Shown: piece after piece, positions 48,162-54,593 of the stretch
Layout of the letters: each line of letters begins with the position of its first letter
How positions within the stretch are numbered: the first letter of the stretch is position 1
Source of the DNA: a virus
DNA: 58,654 nt
IMG/VR virus record: IMGVR_UViG_3300047359_001773
Span: 1-58,654 of that record
Reading direction: 5' to 3' (one strand)
The notes under the pieces: generated by a model
Seen by the model: only the letters and a program-made list of their open reading frames with translations
Told to the model about the DNA's origin: nothing
The model's database searches: none
Translations under genes and position numbers: made by a program

Positions 48162-48901
48162 GAGTCAATTCCTTCTTGCACGAATCCTGTTTCATCTTTC
48201 TTTGCCATACCTTTCTCGATTAGACCAACGACCACACCTTGCTTGTCGAGAAAACGCAAATCGTTCGAATCGCCATTGACAACTTCATAACCTTTCCAAG
48301 TTCTTGGAAGTTGATTGCGAAACACAACGGCAACATTGCCACCCATAGCAAGAACCATTTCACATTTCTTATCGTTTGTTTCTGAACGAGAAAAAGTTAG
48401 ATGGTAATTAGATGGAAATTTTTGTTCATCTTTAGTAAAAGGTTTACCAAGAAAAGCACACATTCTCTTGAATGACTTTGTATAATCGTAAAATTGAATT
48501 GACGGAAACTTGTCGAAAATTGTCTTTGGTTGTCTTTCATTAAAGAAAACGAATTCCCAAGAAATGTCGCTTGTAAGGTTAAGACGAAAAACAGAATTCA
48601 TTCCTTTCTTCGTAGCTGACTTGATTGAAGAAGAAATTTCTTTCGATAACTTGGCGAGGAAATCTAATTGCTGATCGAAGAATAATTTTGTCTTTGCAAT
48701 GCGTGATGCTTGGATTGAATTCATGCGTCCACGACCAGCAGTGTTGAGACAAGAAGCAGTGCAACCTTTACTTCGCCATTGGCAAACCTCATTACCTGAG
48801 AGACTAGCAGGAGCGAAGTGAATACCCTTTGTCACATAGCCAAGCTCCTCGCCTTTGACTATCTTTGCGTTTCCTTGAGTGAGAATTGTTGTCTTAATCA
48901 T
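48158..48901 (-). CDS. GP88-domain phage protein
   Basis: 247 residues. GYVTKGIHFAPASLSGNEVC, WRSKGCTASCLNTAGRGRMN and an aromatic RLNLTSDISWEFVFF segment match the gene product 88 family first seen in mycobacteriophages, with its Cys cluster (C-x(6)-GC-x-x-x-C). Its biochemical role is unknown; the Cys pattern suggests metal binding. Leaderless promoter in front. Confidence 0.85.
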   Translation of the reverse strand: MIKTTILTQGNAKIVKGEELGYVTKGIHFAPASLSGNEVCQWRSKGCTASCLNTAGRGRMNSIQASRIAKTKLFFDQQLDFLAKLSKEISSSIKSATKKGMNSVFRLNLTSDISWEFVFFNERQPKTIFDKFPSIQFYDYTKSFKRMCAFLGKPFTKDEQKFPSNYHLTFSRSETNDKKCEMVLAMGGNVAVVFRNQLPRTWKGYEVVNGDSNDLRFLDKQGVVVGLIEKGMAKKDETGFVQEGIDS

Positions 48902-48907
48902 GACTTC

Positions 48908-48935
48908 ATTATGACAGAATAAACTCCTGTGTCAA
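48908..48935 (-). promoter_or_regulatory. Leaderless promoter, CATAAT class
   Basis: Minus strand: TTGACA (48930-48935), 16-nt spacer ending CTGT, CATAAT (48908-48913), 6 nt, ATG at 48901. Confidence 0.7.
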
Positions 48936-48971
48936 CCCCTAAAATGCAGAAAAGTAAAAAAAGTTTTTTGC

Positions 48972-49015
48972 TTGACTTATATAAAAATCCCCTAGGCGAT
49001 TTTCGTAACTCGTTG
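48972..49015. repeat. Palindrome family, copy 7
   Basis: Left arm TTGACTTATATAAAAATC, centre CCTAGG at 48991-48996, right arm CGATTTTCGTAACTCGTTG. Confidence 0.75.
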
Positions 49016-49026
49016 ATCATCAGATA

Positions 49027-49052
49027 CAAAAAAGCCCCCCAAAATGGGGGGC
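49027..49052 (-). terminator. Minus-strand terminator
   Basis: Minus strand hairpin AGCCCCCC-ATTTT-GGGGGGCT followed by TTTTTTGT, directly downstream of the 76-residue gene. Confidence 0.9.
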
Positions 49053-49077
49053 TCCGTTGCTCACTTGGAGCTTATCA

Positions 49078-49308
49078 CTAACTCACCGACCTCTTAAAAG
49101 TTTTGTCAGCACAAGTGGCTCGAAGCACATGACGACGATTTACTCGACGATTGCCTCCGTTGGTATCCTTGAACATCACATGACGAGAAGTCACTCCTGT
49201 GATTTTGGCGGAATACACCCTTCTTTGCTCGCCTCTCTTGACAAGAAGAGAAGTGAAACGACCTTTGAGAGAATCAACGACATTTTGTAGTTTTGGCTGT
49301 TTTTTCAT
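49078..49308 (-). CDS. Hypothetical basic protein
   Basis: 76 residues: KKQPKLQNVVDSLKGRFTSL, VYSAKITGVTSRHVMFKD and RRVNRRHVLRATCADK. A small SH3-like beta barrel is plausible and the charge suggests nucleic-acid binding. Not recognised. Ends at a strong terminator. Confidence 0.62.
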   Translation of the reverse strand: MKKQPKLQNVVDSLKGRFTSLLVKRGEQRRVYSAKITGVTSRHVMFKDTNGGNRRVNRRHVLRATCADKTFKRSVS

Positions 49309-49357
49309 AGTATTATTAGTTTTAATGATTTTTAGATTAGGTTAGGTTAGGTTATGA

Positions 49358-50110
49358 TTAAGAAACTGTAACTTGAGAAGTCAAACCGACTTCCGAGTCA
49401 AGAACGCCATGCAAGGCAAGTGAACGATTCGGCAAGGCGGTAATTCCACCTTTTAGAATGTGAGTGAATCCATTGTACAATGAGTGCATGGTGCGAGGTG
49501 AAAAGTCATCATGTTCAGGCTTGTGCCATTGCTCAACAACATCGGCAATCTTTGCTTTTGGAATAGCTCCGTTTTGGTAAGCACGGATGACAAGATCATG
49601 AGCTTGCTCATTGCCGAGTTCATGCTCTTTGTAGGCTTTGATGCGTTGCTCATCGCTTGCCCATGTCTCAGTCATCTTGCCGAGAGTGCGAGCGATTACT
49701 TGTGAAAGATCATTCAAGATGTTCTTGGTATGCCTACGAGCAAGCACAACTTCATTGGTAAAAATCAAGTTTGAGCAAACAAATGGAGCATTGCCCATAC
49801 AAAGTCCTGCAGGAAAGCATTTGTCGTGAGAATTACGAAGTCCAACGATTGTGCCTCGCTCATCATTGTCAACTCCTGTATTCTTAACATGAAAGAGTCC
49901 GAAGTAGCGTTGACCGAAGCGGTGAAGAGAGTGGTAAGTTTTAACGATTTCCCAACCATTACCTTTCATTTGTTTTTGCACTCGATTAACAAGGTCAGCG
50001 TGACCAATTGGTCGCCAAGAGTCAGTGGCTTGAGGGGTCACTACATTCTCAACATCCTTGAAGGAAGATTCTTTGGTTGCACATACGGAGAGATTAATTT
50101 CTTTTGTCAT
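49358..50110 (-). CDS. DUF932 family protein
   Basis: 250 residues. HRFGQRYFGLFHVKN, GLRNSHDKCFPAGLCMGNAP, FVCSNLIFTNEVVLARRHTK and a DLSQVIARTLGKM helix match the DUF932 family of phage and plasmid proteins (conserved RNSHD-x-x-x-x and RxHT). Function unknown; family members are common in conjugative plasmids and phages. It has a consensus promoter and a leader of about 30 nt. Confidence 0.85.
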   Translation of the reverse strand: MTKEINLSVCATKESSFKDVENVVTPQATDSWRPIGHADLVNRVQKQMKGNGWEIVKTYHSLHRFGQRYFGLFHVKNTGVDNDERGTIVGLRNSHDKCFPAGLCMGNAPFVCSNLIFTNEVVLARRHTKNILNDLSQVIARTLGKMTETWASDEQRIKAYKEHELGNEQAHDLVIRAYQNGAIPKAKIADVVEQWHKPEHDDFSPRTMHSLYNGFTHILKGGITALPNRSLALHGVLDSEVGLTSQVTVS

Positions 50111-50148
50111 AATTTTTAGCTTTGTGAGTTATTGTCTTTGATGAGTTA

Positions 50149-50177
50149 ATTGTACTAAATTTGGTCTAATCTGTCAA
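50149..50177 (-). promoter_or_regulatory. Promoter of the DUF932 gene
   Basis: Minus strand: TTGACA (50172-50177), 17-nt spacer, TACAAT (50149-50154). Confidence 0.78.
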
Positions 50178-50252
50178 GCTTTTTTTCTTCAATTAAGTTT
50201 TTTTTGTTTCGACTAATTTTTTTTGTTTGCGGTTATCGTCTTGATAAATACT

Positions 50253-50280
50253 AGTATGACAGAAAATACCGGTGAGTCAA
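50253..50280 (-). promoter_or_regulatory. Orphan leaderless-type promoter without a start codon
   Basis: Minus strand: TTGACT (50275-50280), 16-nt spacer ending TGT, CATACT (50253-50258), but the codon 6 nt downstream is TAT, not ATG; an 18-codon frame follows. Probably the relic of a deleted gene. Confidence 0.5.
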
Positions 50281-50325
50281 CACTTTTTTTGCATAAAATG
50301 AAAATAGTTGTAAATCCTTATCTAT

Positions 50326-50371
50326 CAATGAGTTCCGGCACGCGGGCTAGGGTTGTTTCTGTAAGTCGTTG
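50326..50371. repeat. Palindrome family, copy 8
   Basis: Left arm CAATGAGTTCCGGCACGCGG, centre GCTAGG, right arm GTTGTTTCTGTAAGTCGTTG. Outer arms pair well, centre is diverged (CTAG kept). Confidence 0.7.
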
Positions 50372-50402
50372 GGACTCAACGGGATTTGACCCGAAGAGTC
50401 CC
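50371..50402 (-). terminator. Two-step hairpin after a six-gene operon
   Basis: Stem GGGACTC/GAGTCCC enclosing CGGG/CCCG with a 6-nt loop. It lies 9 nt downstream of the last gene of the 52065-50411 operon and abuts a CCTAGG palindrome. It lacks a T-run, so it may stop or protect rather than classically terminate. It also resembles a tRNA acceptor plus T-arm. Confidence 0.55.
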
Positions 50403-50410
50403 ACATCAAC

Positions 50411-50575
50411 TCAGACTCTCTTCTCTAACTCGTAAAGCTGATCTAACAAAAGATTGTGTGCGATTTTCTTCGCCACATGATCCTTGCCTCGCAATCCACG
50501 CTTCTCAATGATTGCTAGATTGTGACCCATCTCACGAACTTGCTGACGCAATTTTTCTATTCTAGAATTACTCAT
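50411..50575 (-). CDS. Small helical protein
   Basis: 54 residues: SNSRIEKLRQQVREMGHNLA, IIEKRGLRGKDHVAKKIAHN and LLLDQLYELEKRV. Strongly amphipathic helices, coiled coil likely. Starts 3 nt before the next gene's end in the operon. Not recognised. Confidence 0.6.
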   Translation of the reverse strand: MSNSRIEKLRQQVREMGHNLAIIEKRGLRGKDHVAKKIAHNLLLDQLYELEKRV

Positions 50576-50577
50576 AA

Positions 50578-50793
50578 TTACCCTTCGTTCGGTTGTGAAT
50601 AGTGGTGATAAGCACTCTCTGCTTCCGTTTGAGATTCAAATTGAACCTCGATTAAATCCCTTTCAAAATAAGGATGATAAGGAGTATCTGACTCCTCAAA
50701 CCATACACTCCAAGTATCAGAATCTTGATTGTATGATGGCTTTTCTAATGGCTTGCCTTCGCAAACTGCTTCGATGTAGCTTTGATTTTCCAT
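50578..50793 (-). CDS. Hypothetical acidic protein
   Basis: 71 residues from the ATG just after the upstream stop: ENQSYIEAVCEGKPLEKPSY then WSVWFEESDTPYHPYFERDL. Not recognised. A longer frame exists but would overlap the upstream gene fully. Confidence 0.6.
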   Translation of the reverse strand: MENQSYIEAVCEGKPLEKPSYNQDSDTWSVWFEESDTPYHPYFERDLIEVQFESQTEAESAYHHYSQPNEG

Positions 50794-50794
50794 T

Positions 50795-50995
50795 TTAGTA
50801 ATTGTACATGGTTTTAAACATTTCGACATCGGGTTCGGTTGGCGAGTCAAAACTATTCTGCTCGTGAACCTCAAAGTATTCATGCTCTCTTCCGAGACGA
50901 ATCGAAACATGGTCGCTAGTAATGATGATCCTGCCTCCACCGACTATTGCTAGTCGAGCTTGCAGATCGTTAATAGTGTTTTGCAATTCTTCCAT
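50795..50995 (-). CDS. Hypothetical small protein
   Basis: 66 residues from ATG 50995: EELQNTINDLQARLAIVGGG, a coiled-coil start, then IIITSDHVSIRLGREHEYFE. Not recognised. Part of the 52065-50411 operon. Confidence 0.6.
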   Translation of the reverse strand: MEELQNTINDLQARLAIVGGGRIIITSDHVSIRLGREHEYFEVHEQNSFDSPTEPDVEMFKTMYNY

Positions 50996-50997
50996 AA

Positions 50998-51423
50998 TCA
51001 ATACCAACAAGTATAGTAAATGCGATAACCTTTGTCAAGCATTTTTCTTGCTTCCGAGATAAAATTTAAGTCTTGTTCTTTGTAATAGTATTCGTTTTCG
51101 GGAAAAGGTTTTCCGTCTTCATTGTTCCAAAAGTAAGAGTCAGAACCCCAAAAGAATCCATTTGATTCAGGAAATTCAAAATTGTCGATTGCGTATTCGA
51201 GTTCGTCAATGTCTGAACTTGTTAGTTGCAGCTCGACACAATTAAAGTCTTCGATAATCTCTCCATCATCATCAACTTTTCTGTTCGGGCAACCTTTGCT
51301 CTCCCAAACGCTTTCCATGTATCCTTGTAGTCGATTGTGTTTTCTCCACTCGCACAAACTCTCATCATCATCTGAATTCCGTTTGCGTGGTGGTCGTGCG
51401 TATGCGTATTGATCTAATCCCAT
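50998..51423 (-). CDS. Conserved small phage protein (MGLDQYAY type)
   Basis: 141 residues. MGLDQYAYARPPRKR, CEWRKHNRLQGYMESVW and FWGSDSYFWNNEDGKPFPEN match a very common phage family (MGLDxYxYA with WRKxxxLxxW), function unknown. Contains several aromatic acidic stretches. Member of the same operon. Confidence 0.78.
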   Translation of the reverse strand: MGLDQYAYARPPRKRNSDDDESLCEWRKHNRLQGYMESVWESKGCPNRKVDDDGEIIEDFNCVELQLTSSDIDELEYAIDNFEFPESNGFFWGSDSYFWNNEDGKPFPENEYYYKEQDLNFISEARKMLDKGYRIYYTCWY

Positions 51424-51436
51424 AATTTTCCTTTTT

Positions 51437-51670
51437 TTAGAGTTGAGCTGATTGAAAAGATGAGTCTATTCTAATCTCATCTCGTAAAGATGTCAAGTCG
51501 CAAATGATGTCGTCTAATACTTCTTCGGCTGATTGAAAAGTTGATCCAAGTGGAAACTTTTTTGGATGCAATTCGTTTTGATCCAAACACACCTTTGACA
51601 TTGGATCTGCCCATGCAAGGTTGCCTCGAACTATGCTTAGAATATCTTCTCTGATTTTTGCTTGTGTCAT
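51437..51670 (-). CDS. Hypothetical small protein
   Basis: 77 residues: TQAKIREDILSIVRGNLAWA then FQSAEEVLDDIICDLTSL. Helical, acidic. Overlaps the upstream stop by 4 nt. Not recognised. Confidence 0.62.
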   Translation of the reverse strand: MTQAKIREDILSIVRGNLAWADPMSKVCLDQNELHPKKFPLGSTFQSAEEVLDDIICDLTSLRDEIRIDSSFQSAQL

Positions 51671-52065
51671 AATACTGCTAATACTTGTTTGGGTTCTAAT
51701 CTTACGGCAATAGCATAGTCTACCATTTGCTCGGTGTCTTTGTCAACAAAATTCTCATACTTGTATGGATTGTAAGTAACGGGTCTCGCTGTTGGATGGG
51801 AATCAATCCAACTACCCATTTGCCAATTCTCGATGTAGCCTTCAATACCCGCATGAACATTTTTGCGTTTTTCTTTTAGTACCCTTGCTCTTCCGTGCTT
51901 GCTCACCTTGAATACGCAACTGTGCATAGAAAGTTCTTTTGTGTGAGCTTTAACCAATCCATCTTGACGAATGCTCCAACAATCTTTATGAAGGTTTTTG
52001 TAAGCGTAGACAGGTTGATTAAAGTTAATCTCATACTTTTTGTCGTGAGTTTTAGTCTTAATCAT
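51667..52065 (-). CDS. Hypothetical protein, first gene of an operon
   Basis: 132 residues from the ATG at 52065: IKTKTHDKKYEINFNQPVYA, RVLKEKRKNVHAGIEGYIEN and a basic beta-rich middle. Start chosen because a promoter ends 6 nt upstream. Not recognised; the operon ends at the hairpin at 50371. Confidence 0.62.
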   Translation of the reverse strand: MIKTKTHDKKYEINFNQPVYAYKNLHKDCWSIRQDGLVKAHTKELSMHSCVFKVSKHGRARVLKEKRKNVHAGIEGYIENWQMGSWIDSHPTARPVTYNPYKYENFVDKDTEQMVDYAIAVRLEPKQVLAVL

Positions 52066-52071
52066 TCTTAT

Positions 52072-52099
52072 AGTATGACACAATTTTAGCTCATGTCAA
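52072..52099 (-). promoter_or_regulatory. Leaderless promoter, CATACT class
   Basis: Minus strand: TTGACA (52094-52099), 16-nt spacer ending GTGT, CATACT (52072-52077), 6 nt, ATG at 52065. Confidence 0.68.
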
Positions 52100-52144
52100 C
52101 ACTTTTTTTAAAAAATTTATATAACATTTAAGTTGTTTATTCTT

Positions 52145-52190
52145 AAGTAGTTATGCAATTAACCCAGGGCGATTTACACAAGTTGTTCTA
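52145..52190. repeat. Palindrome family, copy 9 (diverged)
   Basis: Left arm GTAGTTATGCAATTAA, centre CCCAGGG, right arm CGATTTACACAAGTTG. Centre differs from CCTAGG, symmetry is weak. Confidence 0.5.
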
Positions 52191-52318
52191 CATCAATGAC
52201 TTTCGTTTTAAATCATTTTCATTTTAATTCAATCTAAATTTTTATTCAATTTCTTTATTTAGTTATTTATTATTTGTAATTGGCTAAGTCATTATTTGAA
52301 TAGTTATTATTTGTAATT
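52191..52318. other. AT-rich intergenic stretch
   Basis: Part of the 250-bp gap around the palindrome. AT-rich, with two copies of TTATTTGTAATT about 35 bp apart. No gene recognised. Confidence 0.4.
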
Positions 52319-52399
52319 CTACCATTTGTTATACATGTCATGTATTAATCTAATTGCGCCTATAATACTACTAATTAAAATTATAGTTGGAACATCCAT
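52319..52399 (-). CDS. 26-residue membrane micropeptide, copy B
   Basis: MDVPTIILISSIIGAIRLIH then DMYNKW: one membrane helix and short charged tail. Paralogue of the 28-residue peptide at 45708 (+). Start overlaps the glycosylase stop (TAATG), so it is translated with that gene. Confidence 0.62.
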   Translation of the reverse strand: MDVPTIILISSIIGAIRLIHDMYNKW

Positions 52400-52977
52400 T
52401 ATGCTGTTGTGCCAGAATACTGTTTCCAGATTTCAAGATCAAGATCAGTAACTGATTTACCTAACTGTCGGGCAATGTTTTTGAAGATGTTCGCGAAATA
52501 ATAGTAAGTGTTCTCATTAGTTGGCGTGCTTTTCGGGGCGTCACTGCATCCTTGGTCGCGAAGGAACCGTAGAATATGTGTGTCCAGCATAGGTTCGTCG
52601 AAATCTTCTCTGGAATGCGACAAGAAAAACCTGGCGGTTTTGAGCCCGATGCCAGGAACCTGCAGCAAACGGTTAAGCGTAACAGTCTGAAGGTCTTTGA
52701 TCTTAGCTACAGCAACATAGGAGTTGTATCTCTGGGCATAAGGACTAAGCTTAGCCCAATGCATAATCTCATTCAATCTACCCAACTTAATTAATTTTTT
52801 AATACAATTAAATGGAGTACTTTCTTCTGTAATGTTTTTTGCTCTTTCAATAAATACTTCTAATTTAGGAGCTTCTATTACAGATTTTTTACCTGCGACA
52901 TTAATACAAAATAAAATAAATTCTTCTAATTCGTATTGTGTTCTATTGTAGTTTGTTACTTCTGCTGGATTAATCAT
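52399..52977 (-). CDS. HhH-GPD DNA glycosylase-like protein
   Basis: 192 residues. LLQVPGIGLKTARFFLSHSR is the helix-hairpin-helix with the catalytic Lys position, and MLDTHILRFLRDQG supplies the conserved Asp, as in endonuclease III/8-oxoguanine glycosylases. No FeS cluster Cys motif is seen at the C-terminus, unlike Nth and MutY. It probably removes damaged or non-standard bases. It is followed by an overlapping membrane micropeptide. Confidence 0.8.
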   Translation of the reverse strand: MINPAEVTNYNRTQYELEEFILFCINVAGKKSVIEAPKLEVFIERAKNITEESTPFNCIKKLIKLGRLNEIMHWAKLSPYAQRYNSYVAVAKIKDLQTVTLNRLLQVPGIGLKTARFFLSHSREDFDEPMLDTHILRFLRDQGCSDAPKSTPTNENTYYYFANIFKNIARQLGKSVTDLDLEIWKQYSGTTA

Positions 52978-52995
52978 AATAATTTTTGTTTATGG

Positions 52996-53250
52996 TTATT
53001 GTGCAATGTGAAATGCTTTGCGAAGATTGTCGCAATCTTTACCACAAAGAAATACTTCTCTGCAGTAGTCGATGTTTTTTGATTCAATATGGTTAATGAG
53101 TTTCACCGCTTGATGAGCAGGTACCCGATCGCGAGGCAATCCGCCCCATTTAATTACTACCCTCATGTGAGGAAAGTGCTCGTTAATCTCTGCGAGTTGA
53201 GCTTGGTTAATGTACCCGTAGTTAGCAAGAATGTCTTTAATTGTCTTCAT
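52996..53250 (-). CDS. Hypothetical small protein
   Basis: 84 residues from the ATG at 53250: KTIKDILANYGYINQAQLAE then INEHFPHMRVVIKWGGLPRD and EVFLCGKDCDNLRKAFHIAQ. Start fixed by a promoter ending 6 nt upstream. An alpha-beta fold is likely; not recognised. Confidence 0.65.
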   Translation of the reverse strand: MKTIKDILANYGYINQAQLAEINEHFPHMRVVIKWGGLPRDRVPAHQAVKLINHIESKNIDYCREVFLCGKDCDNLRKAFHIAQ

Positions 53251-53256
53251 GATACT

Positions 53257-53285
53257 AGTATGAATGATATCGATCGCTTTGTCAA
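53257..53285 (-). promoter_or_regulatory. Leaderless promoter, CATACT class
   Basis: Minus strand: TTGACA (53280-53285), 17-nt spacer, CATACT (53257-53262), 6 nt, ATG at 53250. Confidence 0.7.
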
Positions 53286-53287
53286 CC

Positions 53288-53329
53288 CCAAAAAAAACCC
53301 TACCCAAGTAGGGTTACTTGGATAGGGTT
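53288..53329 (-). terminator. Strong minus-strand terminator
   Basis: Minus strand: 15-bp stem AACCCTATCCAAGTA / TACTTGGGTAGGGTT with one mismatch, a 4-nt loop, then TTTTTTTT. It ends the transcript made from the perfect promoter at 53630-53658. Confidence 0.92.
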
Positions 53330-53623
53330 GGAGGGATATGATTAAGAAATTGAAGTGGGGAGGGATTCCTGTATACCCTCAAGTTTTCGGCGTGAACAGC
53401 AGTTTCGTGTTTACCTACTTCCTACAACGATTAGACATTGGTGATTGTCCTGCTTCAGACATTTGCCCATCAGCACTCCACCACAGAGAATCGCGTACCT
53501 TAGCTCGCTCACGACGAGCTTATTCAGTCACCCACAGGAAGTCTCCGTCGAGAACTTCCAAATTCTAAAAAATGTTAAAGATCGATTATTTGATTTATTT
53601 GAGTTTGTTTCTCAATTTGTTAT
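53296..53623 (-). ncRNA. Candidate structured phage non-coding RNA
   Basis: Minus strand, about 330 nt, between a perfect sigma70 promoter and the strong terminator at 53288-53329. The core 53340-53570 is visibly more GC-rich than its AT-rich flanks. It contains at least three hairpins: 53537-53559 (GGAAGT-T-CTC / GAG-ACTTCC), 53502-53520 (AGCTCG/CGAGCT) and 53360-53380 (GAGGG/CCCTC plus AT pairs). All minus-strand frames are broken. A plus-strand frame of 76 codons exists (53338-53568) but has a low-complexity, improbable product. It does not match tmRNA, 6S, RNase P or a tRNA that I can recognise. Confidence 0.6.
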
Positions 53624-53629
53624 GCCCTT

Positions 53630-53658
53630 ATTATACTCTATATTTGATTATTTGTCAA
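53630..53658 (-). promoter_or_regulatory. Perfect-consensus promoter of the candidate ncRNA
   Basis: Minus strand: TTGACA (53653-53658), 17-nt spacer, TATAAT (53630-53635). This is the only match in the window to both consensus hexamers with ideal spacing. Confidence 0.85.
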
Positions 53659-53675
53659 GAGTTTTTTTTATTTTT

Positions 53676-53828
53676 TTAATCAGGTAATAATAAATTTTTT
53701 AATTCTTCTATTGTTTTATTTGTTAGTAGAGATAATTGTTCTAATGTGATGTTCCAATTTGTATCGTAGAGGTGTTCGATCTCTTCGTTAGTCCATTCGT
53801 GCGGTTGTTGAAAAATATTAATTTTCAT
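53676..53828 (-). CDS. Small HTH-like protein
   Basis: 50 residues: QQPHEWTNEEIEHLYDTNWN then ITLEQLSLLTNKTIEELKNL, i.e. W-x-x-x-E-I-x-x-L, then L-x-x-L-S-x-x-T-x-K-T-x-x-E-L, typical of short phage helix-turn-helix proteins. Its start overlaps the upstream stop by 4 nt. Probably a DNA-binding protein. Confidence 0.65.
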   Translation of the reverse strand: MKINIFQQPHEWTNEEIEHLYDTNWNITLEQLSLLTNKTIEELKNLLLPD

Positions 53829-54067
53829 GTGCAATTATTTCTGTTTACTCTTAATAAGTCTTCTTGTATTGATTTAATGTAATTGTATTTGCTTGATGCA
53901 GTCATACTAAGTTCTCCATTAGTTTTTTCGGTCATGTGAAGAAGATCAGTAATATGCTCATCTAACTTCGCGAGTTTAACATAAACATATTCTTTTGCAG
54001 TTAACTCATTACGAAGCTCTTGTTCTGTCGCAAACATTGATACATTAGGAGATAGTGATTCAATCAT
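53825..54067 (-). CDS. Hypothetical helical protein
   Basis: 80 residues: ATEQELRNELTAKEYVYVKL then ITDLLHMTEKTNGELSMTAS. Long helices, coiled coil likely. Coupled to the HTH gene. Not recognised. Confidence 0.62.
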   Translation of the reverse strand: MIESLSPNVSMFATEQELRNELTAKEYVYVKLAKLDEHITDLLHMTEKTNGELSMTASSKYNYIKSIQEDLLRVNRNNCT

Positions 54068-54156
54068 ATTATTTAGCTTGTTTTATCATGCAAATTACTA
54101 TTGTATTTAATAATTTATTGTATTAAGTATAGTATTATTTATTATTGCATCTTTTA

Positions 54157-54378
54157 TCATGCAAAAAATGATCTTCTGCCTAGTCTTGCTTTACTACGCT
54201 CGATTCTCGCCAAGCGTTCAGCGTCTGCTTTTTGTGCCAACATAGTAGAATAATAGATACTATCTTCGGCAACTGATCCGTAATTCGCAAACTTCCCTTG
54301 TTGATTAACAGGTGTGTGTTTGCCGTTCTTAATGTCACTCATGACTTGTGATGCTCTAGCGTTTTTTGCAATACTCAT
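54157..54378 (-). CDS. Hypothetical basic protein
   Basis: 73 residues starting SIAKNARASQVMSDIKNGKH, ending RIERSKARLGRRSFFA. A good AGGAAAAAACT-ATG ribosome-binding site sets the start at 54378. Not recognised. Charge suggests nucleic-acid binding. Confidence 0.62.
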   Translation of the reverse strand: MSIAKNARASQVMSDIKNGKHTPVNQQGKFANYGSVAEDSIYYSTMLAQKADAERLARIERSKARLGRRSFFA

Positions 54379-54415
54379 AGTTTTTTCCTTTCGCAATTAA
54401 TGGTTGATGTACTCT

Positions 54416-54443
54416 ATTATGACATACTACGACTCAGAGTCAA
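54416..54443 (-). promoter_or_regulatory. Promoter, CATAAT class
   Basis: Minus strand: TTGACT (54438-54443), 16-nt spacer ending TGT, CATAAT (54416-54421). It overlaps the end of the upstream gene. Confidence 0.6.
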
Positions 54444-54576
54444 GCTTTTTTTTGAGAAATTTTGATTTTCCTCCAAATGCCCCTGTTGGAATACCTGTTC
54501 CACCCTTATATCCTCGGAGACCTTTGCCTAACTTTTTCTTGCCGATGCCGTGCTTTCGATAGTTTATTTGCTTCAT
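54427..54576 (-). CDS. 49-residue Gly/Lys-rich protein
   Basis: MKQINYRKHGIGKKKLGKGL, RGYKGGTGIPTGAFGGKSKF then LKKKLDSES. About one third Lys/Arg and one fifth Gly; no hydrophobic core, so probably an unstructured nucleic-acid-binding peptide. Its last codons form the -35 region of the next promoter. Confidence 0.55.
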   Translation of the reverse strand: MKQINYRKHGIGKKKLGKGLRGYKGGTGIPTGAFGGKSKFLKKKLDSES

Positions 54577-54593
54577 ATTTTTGTATAATAAAA

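Noticed and set aside
50371-50402. A complete tRNA gene
   Set aside because: Only acceptor-like and T-arm-like stems exist; the T-loop is one nucleotide short and there is no room for D and anticodon arms.
41046-52190. CCTAGG palindromes as integron attC sites or CRISPR repeats
   Set aside because: They lack the attC R/L box pattern and an integrase, and are not regularly spaced with unique spacers. Copies vary strongly and are separated by genes.
53338-53568. Plus-strand 76-codon frame in the candidate ncRNA
   Set aside because: Its second half is a run of Arg/Ser/His without hydrophobic pattern, it runs against the local gene direction, and no promoter faces it. A promoter and terminator instead frame the opposite strand.
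53296-53623. Identity of the ncRNA as tmRNA, 6S RNA, RNase P RNA or group I intron
   Set aside because: No tRNA-like ends with CCA, no resume frame, no conserved RNase P or intron core motifs could be found by eye.
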